Assembly (NCBI RefSeq): GCF_017299535.1
Contig: NZ_CP071238.1
Span: 2,170,001 to 2,234,000, forward strand
Length of the DNA stretch: 64,000 bases
Direction: 5' to 3'
DNA from: Serratia marcescens subsp. marcescens ATCC 13880
GTDB lineage: Bacteria > Pseudomonadota > Gammaproteobacteria > Enterobacterales > Enterobacteriaceae
Positions 26,933-36,582 of the stretch are shown here, one piece after another (position 1 is the first letter of the stretch; each line of letters starts with the position of its first letter). A model generated the notes under the pieces. The model was not told where the DNA came from, made no database searches, and saw only the letters and a list, made by a program, of their open reading frames with translations. Position numbers and translations under genes: made by a program.

Positions 26933-28981
26933 ATGAACAAATTCGTCAGATTAACAGCGATTGCAGGGCTGCTGTGGGCGGGTGTCAGTTACGGCGCGGA
27001 AACAGCCAACATCCGCATCGGCCAACTGCCCCAACTGCAACAGGAACCCCAGCACGCTACGGTGAGTGAGCGCGTTACCTCGCGCTTCACTCGCTCTCAT
27101 TACCGCCAGTTCGCCCTTGACGCGGAGTTTTCAGGCAAGATCTTCGATCGCTACCTGAACATGCTGGACTACAACCATAACGTATTGCTGGCTTCCGACG
27201 TGGCGCAGTTCGCCGGCAAACGCAATCAGGTTGGCGAAGAGCTGAAAACCGGCAAGCTGGACACCTTCTACGCGCTGTTCAATCTGGCGCAGAAACGCCG
27301 TTTCGAGCGTTACACCTATGCGTTGTCGTTGCTGGACAAGCCGATGAACTTCACCGGCAACGGCACTATCGATCTCGACCGCAGCAAAGCGCCGTGGCCG
27401 AAAGACAAGACCGAGCTGGATAGCCTGTGGGATGCGAAAGTCACCTATGACGAGCTGAACCTCAAGCTGACTGGCAAGACCGACAAAGAAATCCGCGACA
27501 CGCTGACCAAGCGTTATCAGTTCGCCATCAAGCGCCTGACGCAAAGCAACAGCGAAGACGTCTTCCAGCTGGCGATGAATGCCTTTGCGCATGAAATCGA
27601 CCCACACACCAATTATCTGTCTCCGCGCAACACCGAGCAGTTCAACACCGAGATGAGCCTGTCGCTGGAAGGCATCGGCGCGGTGCTGCAGATGGATGAC
27701 GACTACACCCTGATCAACTCGATGGTGCCGGGCGGCCCGGCGGCGAAGAGCAAGGCGATCACCGTAGGCGATCGCATCGTCGGCGTCGGCCAGGCCGGCA
27801 AACCGATGGTGGACGTGATCGGCTGGCGTCTGGACGACGTGGTGTCGTTGATCAAAGGGCCGAAGGGCAGCAAGGTGCGCCTGGAAGTCCTGCCGGCCGG
27901 CAAGGGCACCAAAACCCGCGTGGTCACCTTGACCCGCGAGCGCATTCGCCTGGAAGACCGCGCGGTGAAAATGACCATCAAGACCGTCGGCAAAGAGAAG
28001 GTGGCGGTGTTCGACATCCCCGGCTTCTACGTTGGTCTGACCGATGACGTGAAAGTGCAGCTGCAGAAGATGGCCAAGCAGAACGTCAAGAGCGTGATCA
28101 TCGACCTGCGCACCAACGGCGGCGGCGCGCTGACTGAAGCGGTGTCGCTGTCCGGCCTGTTCATTCCGAGCGGCCCGGTGGTGCAGGTGCGCGACAACAA
28201 CGGCAAAGTGCGTGAAGACGCCGACACCGACGGCGTGACCTACTACAAAGGCCCGCTGGTGGTGCTGGTCGATCGCTTCAGCGCCTCCGCCTCCGAGATC
28301 TTCGCGGCGGCGATGCAGGATTACGGCCGCGCGCTGATCGTCGGCGAACCGACCTTCGGTAAAGGCACCGTGCAGCAGTACCGTTCGCTGAACCGCATCT
28401 ACGACCAGATGCTGCGCCCTGAGTGGCCGGCGCTCGGTTCGGTGCAGTACACCATTCAGAAGTTCTACCGCGTCAACGGCGGCAGCACCCAGCGCAAGGG
28501 CGTGACGCCGGACATTCTGATGCCGACCGGCGTCGATCCGGCGGAAACCGGCGAAGCGTTTGAAGACAACGCCATGCCGTGGGACAGCATCAATGCGGCG
28601 ACCTACAGCAAGACCGGCGATATGACGCCGTTCGAGCCGGAACTGCTGAAAGATCACCAGCAGCGCATTGCGCAAAATCCGGAGTTCCAGTACATCGCGC
28701 AGGATATCGCGCATTACAAGGCGCTGAAGGATAAACGCAACATCGTGTCCCTCAATCTGGCGGTGCGCGAGAAAGAGAACCACGATGACGACGCGACCCG
28801 TCTGAAACGCATCAACGAGCGCCTGGAACGCGCGGGCAAGAAGCCGCTGAAATCGCTCGACGATCTGCCGAAGGATTACCAGGAACCGGATCCGTACCTG
28901 GATGAATCTGTGCATATCGCGCTGGACCTGGCTCATCTGGAAAAAGATCAGCCCGCTCAGCAGCCAACGCCGGCCAAATAA
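26933..28981 (+). CDS. prc: Tail-specific periplasmic protease Prc (Tsp)
   Basis: 682 residues, same length as E. coli Prc. Signal peptide MNKFVRLTAIAGLLWAGVSY; start chosen at this Met, with GGAGG upstream, rather than an in-frame ATG inside proQ. A PDZ domain lies at about 240-330 (SLEGIGAVLQMDDDYTLI...). The serine/lysine dyad is in FSASASEIFAAAM and EPTFGKGTVQQY. It degrades penicillin-binding protein precursors and tagged periplasmic proteins, and with NlpI it controls MepS. Confidence 0.97.
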   Translation: MNKFVRLTAIAGLLWAGVSYGAETANIRIGQLPQLQQEPQHATVSERVTSRFTRSHYRQFALDAEFSGKIFDRYLNMLDYNHNVLLASDVAQFAGKRNQVGEELKTGKLDTFYALFNLAQKRRFERYTYALSLLDKPMNFTGNGTIDLDRSKAPWPKDKTELDSLWDAKVTYDELNLKLTGKTDKEIRDTLTKRYQFAIKRLTQSNSEDVFQLAMNAFAHEIDPHTNYLSPRNTEQFNTEMSLSLEGIGAVLQMDDDYTLINSMVPGGPAAKSKAITVGDRIVGVGQAGKPMVDVIGWRLDDVVSLIKGPKGSKVRLEVLPAGKGTKTRVVTLTRERIRLEDRAVKMTIKTVGKEKVAVFDIPGFYVGLTDDVKVQLQKMAKQNVKSVIIDLRTNGGGALTEAVSLSGLFIPSGPVVQVRDNNGKVREDADTDGVTYYKGPLVVLVDRFSASASEIFAAAMQDYGRALIVGEPTFGKGTVQQYRSLNRIYDQMLRPEWPALGSVQYTIQKFYRVNGGSTQRKGVTPDILMPTGVDPAETGEAFEDNAMPWDSINAATYSKTGDMTPFEPELLKDHQQRIAQNPEFQYIAQDIAHYKALKDKRNIVSLNLAVREKENHDDDATRLKRINERLERAGKKPLKSLDDLPKDYQEPDPYLDESVHIALDLAHLEKDQPAQQPTPAK

Positions 28982-29000
28982 GGCCGCCTACGGCAGGATG

Positions 29001-29026
29001 AAAAACGCACCCTCGGGTGCGTTTTT
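29001..29026 (+). terminator. Rho-independent terminator of prc
   Basis: AAAAACGCACCC / GGGTGCGTTTTT stem with a TC loop and a T-run; 19 bp after the stop. Confidence 0.92.
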
Positions 29027-29042
29027 TTATGGCGACGCGAAG

Positions 29043-29075
29043 GCCCGCCTCCCTGCGGGATGAAGGGAGGCGGGC
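29043..29075. repeat. Second perfect hairpin downstream of prc
   Basis: GCCCGCCTCCCT / AGGGAGGCGGGC 12-bp perfect stem with a 9-nt loop, 16 bp beyond the prc terminator. It has no U-run, so it is not a standard terminator. The remaining 215 bp up to htpX are AT-rich and contain its promoter; nothing else was seen. Confidence 0.6.
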
Positions 29076-29290
29076 TGATGCATCGCCTGACAAATTTAGG
29101 GTAAAAAAAACTCCGCCTTACGCAACAATCGTTTACAATTTGCCAAATCCCGGTCGCGCGCCGTTTTTGTAAAGTTTCGTATTTTTAGTAGGTTAATGAC
29201 GCGCGACTCTTGAAACTGTGACGAATGCCCATACGATCTAGGGTATCTTAGACAGCGTTTTGTTAACATTTATGAGGAAGTAAACATTTT

Positions 29291-30175
29291 ATGATGCGTA
29301 TAGCTCTGTTCCTGCTCACCAACCTGGCGGTGATGTTGGTTTTCGGGCTGGTGCTCAGCCTGACAGGAATCCAATCCAGTAGCGTTCAGGGCCTGATGAT
29401 CATGGCCGGTCTGTTCGGCTTCGGCGGCGCTTTCGTGTCGTTGCTGATGTCCAAGTGGATGGCGCTGCGCTCCGTCGGCGGGGAAGTGATTGAACAACCG
29501 CGTAACGAAACCGAAAACTGGCTGCTGGAAACGGTACGCCGTCAGTCGCAGCAGGCGGGCATCGCCATGCCGCAGGTCGCTATCTACCATGCGCCGGACA
29601 TCAACGCCTTTGCTACCGGCGCACGCCGCGACGCCTCGCTGGTCGCCGTCAGCACCGGCCTGCTGCAGAGCATGAGCCGCGACGAAGCGGAAGCGGTCAT
29701 CGCGCACGAAATCAGCCACGTCGCCAACGGCGATATGGTGACCATGACCCTGATTCAGGGCATCGTGAACACCTTCGTCATCTTCATTTCACGCCTGATC
29801 GCGCAGGTCGCCGCCGGTTTCCTCGGCAACCGCGACGGTGATGGCGAAGGGGAAGGCAACGGCAACCCGATGATTTACTTCGCGGTGTCGATGGTGCTGG
29901 AACTGGTGTTCGGCATCCTGGCGAGCATCATCACCATGTGGTTCTCGCGTCACCGCGAGTTCTATGCCGACGCCGGCTCCGCCAAACTGGTGGGCCGCGA
30001 GAAGATGATCGCCGCCTTGCAGCGTCTGAAAACCAGCTATGAACCGCAGGAAGCGGGCAGCATGATGGCGTTCTGCATCAACGGCAAATCCAAGTCGTTC
30101 AGCGAGCTGTTCATGTCGCATCCGCCGCTCGACAAGCGTATCGAAGCGCTGCGTTCCGGCCAGTACCTGAAATAA
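29291..30175 (+). CDS. htpX: Membrane zinc metalloprotease HtpX
   Basis: 294 residues with two N-terminal helices ([21 protein letters not shown] and a second at about 38-55), zinc site [10 protein letters not shown], two further hydrophobic segments, and the downstream [13 protein letters not shown] helix with the third ligand Glu. GAGGAAG precedes the ATG. It works with FtsH in quality control of inner-membrane proteins; in E. coli it is under CpxR control. Position after prc is as in E. coli. Confidence 0.97.
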   Translation: MMRIALFLLTNLAVMLVFGLVLSLTGIQSSSVQGLMIMAGLFGFGGAFVSLLMSKWMALRSVGGEVIEQPRNETENWLLETVRRQSQQAGIAMPQVAIYHAPDINAFATGARRDASLVAVSTGLLQSMSRDEAEAVIAHEISHVANGDMVTMTLIQGIVNTFVIFISRLIAQVAAGFLGNRDGDGEGEGNGNPMIYFAVSMVLELVFGILASIITMWFSRHREFYADAGSAKLVGREKMIAALQRLKTSYEPQEAGSMMAFCINGKSKSFSELFMSHPPLDKRIEALRSGQYLK

Positions 30176-30191
30176 TCGGCTGAATGAAAGG

Positions 30192-30217
30192 AAAACCCCG
30201 GCTTGCCGGGGTTTTTT
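30192..30217 (+). terminator. Rho-independent terminator of htpX
   Basis: AAAACCCCGGC / GCCGGGGTTTT stem, TT loop, then T-run. Confidence 0.92.
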
Positions 30218-30513
30218 TATGGCATGCCTGAACCGCTTGGTCAGCGGCGGTGACGGATTCAACAATGAAATTCGGCAATGAATGAGGTAAAGCGCCTCAC
30301 CAAAGTCTACGGGCGTTAATGCTGCGCAGCAGCGTCCGAAGTCCCTGAAGCCCACCTGCAAATAGCGTCTTTCTGCCTCTCAGCCTGGGCAGGTGCGGTG
30401 CCCGTTCTCCCGGTGAGTGGGTAATCCGCATCGTGCTCGGTCACGGCCGGCTGTTTGGCTTTGGAGGCGCATGTTATATGCTTTGGCGCAATGACATTTG
30501 TCCCTGAGGCCCT
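30218..30513. other. Intergenic region htpX to hypothetical gene
   Basis: About 300 bp with no supported ORF on either strand. A small hairpin TGAGG-N7-CCTCA is near 30282-30298. A partly complementary pair of GC-rich segments (CCCACCTGC / GGGCAGGTGC) spans about 30349-30396. Promoter for the downstream gene presumably lies near its right end. Confidence 0.4.
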
Positions 30514-31221
30514 ATGAAAATCAACCACCTTCCCTTACTCAACGGTGATGAGCTACCGGCGCGCCTGGCCGAATTGACAAGCGGTATCGCCGATGCGGTT
30601 GCGGAACTGTTCAACCGGCATGATGACGATGCTGAACAGCCGGCTATTCGCTGGCATTCAGGCGATCTTCACCTCCCGGCATTTTTCCCCGACGAGCACG
30701 ACAGCCACGAGTACGATTACCTTATCGTGGACGGCGATGTGATCGTGGAAGGATGCCTGGCGGTGTCACCGCAGCGCGAGGACGGCGGCATTGTCGTGCT
30801 GGGTCGGCTGCAGGCGGATACGCTGATTTGCTGGGGCGGACTGGTCGTGCGTGATGATGTCCGCATACGCCATGCCTATTGCAGCTCAGGAAACGACGGC
30901 GCATTCGTGGTGGGGGGAGACCTGACCGCGCTCACTCTGGTAGAGACGGGGGAGTTTATCCATGTCCATGGCGATCTCGACGCGCGGTGTCTCGCTTCGT
31001 TGCAGAACTTCGTTCAGGTTGACGGAGACACGCGCTGTGATTGCCGCATCGACAGCGCGCAGGCCGAAGATCTGATAAAGCGGATGTTCGCCCCTGGCTT
31101 ACTGAAGGGCTTCGAGGGGGTGGATAACGACGGCCAACGCATTGTTGGCTGGTATCCGGATGACGACGCCTATTTAGCGTGTCTACGACAAGGCCGCAGC
31201 CCTTTGAGGAGCGGCGACTGA
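30514..31221 (+). CDS. Hypothetical protein with beta-helix-like repeats
   Basis: 235-residue acidic cytoplasmic protein, not recognised as a named gene. The middle (about 70-170) reads as short beta-strand turns: YLIVDGDVIVEGCLAV, GGIVVLGRLQADTLICWGGLVVRDDVRI, GAFVVGGDLTALTLV, FIHVHGDLDARCLAS, VQVDGDTRCDCRI. This regular G-D-L pattern recalls polymer-forming cytoskeletal (bactofilin-like) or other right-handed beta-helix proteins. It lies between htpX and yebQ, which are neighbours in E. coli, so it is an insertion into a conserved block. Function unknown. Confidence 0.75.
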   Translation: MKINHLPLLNGDELPARLAELTSGIADAVAELFNRHDDDAEQPAIRWHSGDLHLPAFFPDEHDSHEYDYLIVDGDVIVEGCLAVSPQREDGGIVVLGRLQADTLICWGGLVVRDDVRIRHAYCSSGNDGAFVVGGDLTALTLVETGEFIHVHGDLDARCLASLQNFVQVDGDTRCDCRIDSAQAEDLIKRMFAPGLLKGFEGVDNDGQRIVGWYPDDDAYLACLRQGRSPLRSGD

Positions 31222-31311
31222 CGGCAGGCCTGCATCGCACTCGACGCGGCCCGGCTCAGGCAGGCCGCGTCGGTTTTAAAATCGATTGGGTTCCGGCTCT
31301 TTCAATGTCCT

Positions 31312-32706
31312 CTATTTCACCTCGCGGCTAGGCTGCGCCGTTTGCGCGGTCGATTGGGTGATGCGCAGGCCGCTGACCGCCGCCGCCAGGGTAGCGAACA
31401 CGCCGGCCAGGATCAGCGAAGCGTGGGTGCCGGAGGTAGGGAACAGGTTGAACATCAGCGCCACCAGCGCGGCCCCCGAGGTTTGCCCCAGCAGGCGGGC
31501 GGTGCCCAGCATGCCGCTGGCGCCGCCGCTGCGGTTGCGCGGCGCGGCGGAGATGATGGTGTGGTTGTTGGGCGACTGGAACAGGCCGAAGCCGGCGCCG
31601 CATAGCACCATGCGCCAGATGATGTCCATATTCGACGGCGCCGCCGGCAGCAGCGCCAGCGAAAACAGCCCGAGCGCGAACACCGCCAGCCCAATGCAGC
31701 CCAGCAGGCCGGCGTGCACGCGCTCCACCAGCCGACCGGCGATCGGCGCCATCACCACGATTGCCAGCGGCCACGGCGTCAGCAGCAGCCCGGTCGCCAC
31801 CTCGTCGCGGCCCAACGCGGTTTGCAGGAAGAACGGCAACGACACCATCGCCAGCATTTGCGCGGCGAACGAACAGATTGAGGTGCCCATCGACAGGGCG
31901 AAGATCGGGATACGCAGCAGGTCGACGGGCAGCAGAGGGAATTCCTGGCGCAACTGACGGCGCACGAACACCGCGCCAATCGCCAGCAGTGCGGCGATTT
32001 CGCTGAAGATCAGCGTCAGGCTCTGGCCCTGGGCGAAGCCGCTGATGGCGGTGATCAGCAGGCCGAAGGTCAGCGCGTTCAGCACCGCGCTGGTGGGATC
32101 GAAACGGCGGTTATCGCTTTTTTGGCCGTTGGCCGGCAGGAATTTCATCCCCAGCAGCAGCGCGACGATGCCGATCGGCAGGTTGATGGCGAACAGCCAC
32201 TGCCAGGACGCGACCGAAAGGATAGCGGCCGCCACCGTCGGCCCGGCCGCCGAGGAGCAGGCGACAATCAGCGAGTTGATGCCCATGCCGCGGCCGAGAA
32301 AACGCTGCGGGTAGATGATGCGGATCAGCGCGGTGTTGACGCTCATGATGGCGGCGGCGCCAAAGCCCTGCAGCACGCGGGCGATGGTCAGGGTGAGCAG
32401 CGAGTCGGACAGGGCGCAGAACAGTGAGGTGATGCTGAACACCAGCAATCCGGCCTGATAGATGCGGCGATAGCCGACCAGATCGCCGAGCGACGCCAGC
32501 GACAGCAAAGAGACGGTGATCGCCAGTTGATAGGCGTTGACCACCCAGATGGAGCTGGCCGGGCTGGCGTTGAGATCGCGCGCGATGGTGGGCAGCGCCA
32601 CGTTGGCTATCGCGCCGTCGAGCACGGATACGGTAATGCCGAGGGCGATGGCGAGGATCGCCCCATAGCGTTGCGGGACGGGGAGGCCGTCGGAACAAGG
32701 ACGCAT
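31312..32706 (-). CDS. yebQ: MFS drug:H+ antiporter, DHA2 family (YebQ)
   Basis: 464 residues with about 14 hydrophobic segments, the DHA2 (EmrB/SmvA-like) topology. The first helix has LGITVSVLDGAIANVALPTIARDL, the family's 'LDxTIVNVALP' motif. It is followed by SSIWVVNAYQLAITVSLL and the motif C-type stretch in helix 5 (SSAAGPTVAAAIL). Putative multidrug exporter; substrates unknown. Situated between htpX and kdgR as in E. coli yebQ, which is the reason for the symbol. Confidence 0.85.
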   Translation of the reverse strand: MRPCSDGLPVPQRYGAILAIALGITVSVLDGAIANVALPTIARDLNASPASSIWVVNAYQLAITVSLLSLASLGDLVGYRRIYQAGLLVFSITSLFCALSDSLLTLTIARVLQGFGAAAIMSVNTALIRIIYPQRFLGRGMGINSLIVACSSAAGPTVAAAILSVASWQWLFAINLPIGIVALLLGMKFLPANGQKSDNRRFDPTSAVLNALTFGLLITAISGFAQGQSLTLIFSEIAALLAIGAVFVRRQLRQEFPLLPVDLLRIPIFALSMGTSICSFAAQMLAMVSLPFFLQTALGRDEVATGLLLTPWPLAIVVMAPIAGRLVERVHAGLLGCIGLAVFALGLFSLALLPAAPSNMDIIWRMVLCGAGFGLFQSPNNHTIISAAPRNRSGGASGMLGTARLLGQTSGAALVALMFNLFPTSGTHASLILAGVFATLAAAVSGLRITQSTAQTAQPSREVK

Positions 32707-32937
32707 GTTGGTCTCAGCGGTATTTATTCAGGGGAGTATTATCATGCTAATCATATTCGCCCGTGATTGCATGCCCCTTGTCCGCTTAATTGTAAACGGC
32801 GGTGAGCGGGCCAACGGTTATCCATTTGGCTTCAATTGCTTAGCGTTCAGCCGCGTTGCGCGCTGCGATCTGTTCCGATTATACTGAAACCCTTGTTTAA
32901 ATTTCCTGAAACAAAACCGTTAAGTAGGGTATGCACC
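32707..32937. promoter_or_regulatory. Divergent promoter region yebQ / kdgR
   Basis: 231 bp between divergent genes. TGAAACCCTTGTTT (from 32885) and CCTGAAACA (from 32905) resemble halves of the KdgR box TGAAACA-N-TGTTTCA but with wrong spacing; possible weak autoregulatory site. Confidence 0.4.
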
Positions 32938-33729
32938 ATGGCTAACGCAGATTCAGACAAGCAACCGGATGCCGTCTCATCCGTGATGAAAGTGTTCGGC
33001 ATTCTGCAGGCGCTTGGCGATGAGCGCGAGATTGGCATTACCGAACTGTCCCAACGGGTGATGATGTCTAAAAGCACCGTCTACCGTTTTCTGCAGACCA
33101 TGAAAGCGCTGGGCTACGTTTCGCAGGAGGGCGAGACGGAAAAGTATGCGCTGACGCTCAAGCTGTTCGAACTGGGCGCCAAATCGTTGGAGAACGTCGA
33201 TCTGATCCGCAGCGCCGACGTGCAGATGCGTGAACTGTCGAACCGCACCCGCGAAACCATCCACCTCGGCGCTCTGGATGAGGACGGTATCGTCTATATC
33301 CACAAGATCGACGCGATGTACAACCTGCGCATGTATTCGCGCATCGGTCGCCGTAACCCGCTGCACAGCACCGCCATCGGTAAAGTGCTGCTGGCCTGGC
33401 GCGATCGGGATGAGGTGGCGCAGATCTTGTCGCAGATTGAATTTACCCGCAGCACCGAGCATACCTTGGCCAGCGCCGCCGAACTGTTGCCGGTGCTGGA
33501 TCGGGTACGAGCGCAGGGATTCGGCGAAGATGCCGAAGAGCAGGAGGCGGGGATCCGCTGCATCGCCGTACCGGTCTTCGATCGGTTCGGGGTGGCGATC
33601 GCCGGGCTGAGCATCTCTTTCCCGACGCTGCGTTTTTCCGACGCGGCGCGGGAGGAGTATGTGGCGTTGCTGCACGTCGCCGCCCGACGCATTTCCGAGC
33701 TGCAGGGCTATCACGACTACCCGTTCTGA
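32938..33729 (+). CDS. kdgR: Pectin/KDG catabolism repressor KdgR (IclR family)
   Basis: 263 residues from MANADSDKQPDAVSSVMKVF, identical in length to E. coli KdgR and very similar throughout. Winged helix-turn-helix: IGITELSQRVMMSKSTVYRFLQTMKALGYV (about 31-60). IclR ligand domain: IHLGALDEDGIVYIHKID, HSTAIGKVLLAW and GIRCIAVPVFDRFG. Represses 2-keto-3-deoxygluconate and pectin genes and is relieved by KDG. The upstream in-frame ATG at 32836 is not used: the conserved N terminus begins here. Confidence 0.97.
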   Translation: MANADSDKQPDAVSSVMKVFGILQALGDEREIGITELSQRVMMSKSTVYRFLQTMKALGYVSQEGETEKYALTLKLFELGAKSLENVDLIRSADVQMRELSNRTRETIHLGALDEDGIVYIHKIDAMYNLRMYSRIGRRNPLHSTAIGKVLLAWRDRDEVAQILSQIEFTRSTEHTLASAAELLPVLDRVRAQGFGEDAEEQEAGIRCIAVPVFDRFGVAIAGLSISFPTLRFSDAAREEYVALLHVAARRISELQGYHDYPF

Positions 33730-33743
33730 CCTGCGTTTCGATG

Positions 33744-33773
33744 AGCAAGGCGCCGCCATGGCAGCGCCTTGCT
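33744..33773. terminator. Bidirectional terminator kdgR / phnV
   Basis: AGCAAGGCGC / GCGCCTTGCT 10-bp stem with a 10-nt loop between convergent stops; plus-strand side continues GTTATTT. Confidence 0.75.
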
Positions 33774-33774
33774 G

Positions 33775-34578
33775 TTATTTCGCGCCGGGCGTCAGCCGCT
33801 GCGCAATCCGCTCCAGCACTAACATCAGCAACAGCGTGGCCGCCACCAGGATCATGGTCAGCGTCGCGCCGTTGGCGATGCTGCCGCGATCGGTCAGGCT
33901 GAAGATCGTGACCGGCAGCGTCGCCCAACTCGGCGGGTAGATCATCATGGTCGCGCCCAGTTCCCCCATCGACAGCGACAGGCTGAGCGCGAAGGCGGAG
34001 ATCATGTAGGGGGCGATCATCGGCAGGGTGACGTGGCGCAGGCGGAACAGCGGCGAAGCGCCCAGGCTGGCGGCGACGTTCTCGTAGTCGCCAGGCAGCC
34101 GGGTCAACCCGGCCATCACGTTGCCGAAGGTAAAGGCGGAAATCAGCACGAAGTGAGCGGCGGGCACGATCAGGAAGGTGCCGTTCATCTGCAGCGGCCC
34201 CTGGCTGAACGCCACCAGCATCCCCAAACCGATAGAGACCGAAGGCACCGCGCTGGGAATGAAAAACAGCGTGCCCAGCAGCCGTCGGCCGCGTTCAGGC
34301 GCGTGGCGCAGCGCCAGCGCCGCCCAGGTGCCGCACAACAGCGCGAACAGGCTGGCGCTGAAACCGATAGCCAGACTGGCGACCAGCGCGTCCCAGGAGG
34401 CGCCGCTGAACGCCTGGCGGAAGTGGTTGAGGGTGAAACCGCTCGGCAGCACGCCGTTCCACTGTTCACTGAGGCTGGACATCAGGATCACCGCCAGCGG
34501 CAGGCAGAAGAACAGGGCGAACAGCGAGATCGTCAACGTGCAGGTCAGGGTGCGTCCGGTGCGGGACCATATCAACAT
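33775..34578 (-). CDS. phnV: 2-aminoethylphosphonate ABC transporter permease
   Basis: 267-residue inner-membrane permease, about six hydrophobic segments, with the BPD-type EAA loop NVAASLGASPLFRLRHVTLPMIAPYM. Its order after PhnU, PhnT and PhnS and its linkage to PhnW/PhnX identify it as the second permease of the AEP importer known from Salmonella. Starts 2 bp after the phnU stop. Confidence 0.9.
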   Translation of the reverse strand: MLIWSRTGRTLTCTLTISLFALFFCLPLAVILMSSLSEQWNGVLPSGFTLNHFRQAFSGASWDALVASLAIGFSASLFALLCGTWAALALRHAPERGRRLLGTLFFIPSAVPSVSIGLGMLVAFSQGPLQMNGTFLIVPAAHFVLISAFTFGNVMAGLTRLPGDYENVAASLGASPLFRLRHVTLPMIAPYMISAFALSLSLSMGELGATMMIYPPSWATLPVTIFSLTDRGSIANGATLTMILVAATLLLMLVLERIAQRLTPGAK

Positions 34579-34580
34579 CG

Positions 34581-35444
34581 TCAGTTCCTCAGCCCGGCGC
34601 GCGCCGCGGCGTAGCGGTAAAGGGAAAACAGCCCGAGCGACAGCGCGATATTCACGACGGCGATCGTGCAGGCGACGGCGTAATCCGACTCCAGAATCGC
34701 TTTGGTGTAGACCATCATCGGCAGCGTGGTGACGCCCTTGGCGCCGATAAACAGCACGATGCCGAACTCATTGGTGGTCAACAGCAGGCACAGGCTGCCA
34801 CCGGCCAGCAAGGCCGGCAGCGCGGCCGGTAAAATCACCTGGCGCACCACGCGCCCCGGCCGGGCGCCGAGAATGCTGGCGGCCTCGAGCTGGCTGCGAT
34901 CGATCTGCGACAATGCCGCCATCAGCGGGCGCATCACCAGCGGCGTAAACACGGTAATTTCCGCCAGGATCACCCCCCAGATGGAGTAAAGAAAGTCCAC
35001 CGGCGGCAGGGTGAAACCGAAGGCCGTCATCAGCGTGCCGTTCAGCAGACCGGCGGAGCCGTAGATAAAGGTGAAGGCCAGCGTGATCAGGAAGGTCGGC
35101 ATGGCGATAAAGGTATCGATCACCCGGGCGATCAGTCGGCTGCCGGGGAACGGCGTGAACACCAGCAGCAGCGACAGCAGGGTGCCGAGCACCAGGCAGC
35201 CCAGCGTCGCCAGCAGCGCAATCTGCAGCGTGTTGAGCAGAGCGCTGACAAAGCGCCGGGATTCGAACACCTGTTGCAGCGCGGCGGCGCTGAATAGCCC
35301 CTGATCGTCGGTAAACGCCTGTTTGACGATCAGCGCCAACGGGTAGAAAAACAGCGTCGCCAGCACCAGCAGCGGCAGCAGGATCCACAGACTGCGCGGG
35401 AAACGCAGCCGCAGGGCCGGGCGAATAAGCGTAGAGTCGGTCAT
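34581..35444 (-). CDS. phnU: 2-aminoethylphosphonate ABC transporter permease
   Basis: 287 residues, six-segment BPD permease with EAA loop LEAASILGARPGRVVRQVILPAALPALL. Forms the channel with PhnV. Begins 1 bp after the phnT stop. Confidence 0.9.
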   Translation of the reverse strand: MTDSTLIRPALRLRFPRSLWILLPLLVLATLFFYPLALIVKQAFTDDQGLFSAAALQQVFESRRFVSALLNTLQIALLATLGCLVLGTLLSLLLVFTPFPGSRLIARVIDTFIAMPTFLITLAFTFIYGSAGLLNGTLMTAFGFTLPPVDFLYSIWGVILAEITVFTPLVMRPLMAALSQIDRSQLEAASILGARPGRVVRQVILPAALPALLAGGSLCLLLTTNEFGIVLFIGAKGVTTLPMMVYTKAILESDYAVACTIAVVNIALSLGLFSLYRYAAARAGLRN

Positions 35445-35445
35445 G

Positions 35446-36582
35446 TCAGTCCTCGATCAGTACCGCATCGTCGGGGGCGAAATAGAGCGGCACGCGCTCG
35501 CCGATCTGCGGCATCCGGCTGCGATGGGTGGTGACCACGCGCAGCGAATGGCCTTGTACCTCGAACTGCAGGTGCGTCAGCTCCCCCTGCCAATGAATAT
35601 CGCGCAGCGTACCGATGAGGCAGTTGCTGCGCTGGGCGTCGGCATCGAGCGCAATATGCTGCGGCCGGATGCACAGCAGCTTGTCGAAACCGCGTTGTGC
35701 GCCGTAGGTGAAACAGCCGATCACTTTGCCGGCGCAGCTGACGGTGGTCATGCCTTGCCCGGTGGTGGTCTCCAGCGCGGTGGCCGGCAGCAGGTTGGCG
35801 CGCCCAAGGAACTCGGCGGCGAAGCGATTGGTCGGATGGTGGTACAACGCGCGGGTTTCGCCGTGGGCGATCAGGTGACCGTCGCGCATGATGCCGATCT
35901 TGTCCGCCAGCGTCAGCGCTTCGCCCTGATCGTGGGTGACGTACAGGATGGTCAGCTCTGGGAGCTCGCGGTGCAGGCGGGCGATCTCTTCCACCATGCT
36001 GTGACGGATTTGCGCGTCCAGCGCCGACAGCGGCTCATCCAGCAGCAAGACTTTGGGGCGCACCGCAATGGCGCGAGCGATAGCCACCCTCTGCTGTTGG
36101 CCGCCGGAAAGCTGGCTGGGATAGCGCTTGGCGTAGGCGGACATGCCGACGATGGCCAACGCTTCTTCGACGCGCTCGGCGGTCAGGCCGCGCGGCTTGC
36201 CTTGCGCGCGCAGGCCGAACGCCACATTGTCCTCGACGCGCATATGCGGAAACAGTGCGTAGTTCTGTACCACCATGCCCAGGCCGCGCTCATAGGGCGG
36301 CACGTCGGTGACATCGATGTCACCGATGGCGATGCGTCCGGCGGAGGGCTGCACGAATCCGGCGATCGCCCGCAGCACGGTGGTTTTGCCCGAGCCGGAG
36401 GGGCCGATCAGCGCCAGCACTTCGCCGGGGGCGATGGTGAGCGTGAGGGGTTTCAGCACCTCGGTGCTGCGATACGACACGCTGACGCGGTTGAGCTGAA
36501 TGCCCGACGGCCCGGCGATGTCGAGGCTGCTATCCCGCGCCTCGGTGCGGGAAGAGAGGGTAGAAGGCATCGTCAGCGTCAT
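35446..36582 (-). CDS. phnT: 2-aminoethylphosphonate ABC transporter ATPase
   Basis: 378 residues. Walker [10 protein letters not shown] at 60-68, Q-loop QNYALFPHM, signature [14 protein letters not shown] from 158, Walker B VLLLDEP at 178-184, H-loop VTHDQ. The C-terminal TOBE-like domain (about 270-375) is as in MalK/PotA-type ATPases. Overlaps phnS by 4 bp (ATGA). Confidence 0.92.
   Translation of the reverse strand: MTLTMPSTLSSRTEARDSSLDIAGPSGIQLNRVSVSYRSTEVLKPLTLTIAPGEVLALIGPSGSGKTTVLRAIAGFVQPSAGRIAIGDIDVTDVPPYERGLGMVVQNYALFPHMRVEDNVAFGLRAQGKPRGLTAERVEEALAIVGMSAYAKRYPSQLSGGQQQRVAIARAIAVRPKVLLLDEPLSALDAQIRHSMVEEIARLHRELPELTILYVTHDQGEALTLADKIGIMRDGHLIAHGETRALYHHPTNRFAAEFLGRANLLPATALETTTGQGMTTVSCAGKVIGCFTYGAQRGFDKLLCIRPQHIALDADAQRSNCLIGTLRDIHWQGELTHLQFEVQGHSLRVVTTHRSRMPQIGERVPLYFAPDDAVLIED

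Noticed and set aside
27131..28936. 601-codon open frame antisense to prc
   Set aside because: Composition typical of an antisense shadow (excess Arg, His, Gln, Val); prc on the other strand is unmistakable.
29043..29075. Hairpin considered as attachment site or insertion-sequence end
   Set aside because: No direct repeats, transposase or integrase gene nearby; kept only as an unexplained repeat.
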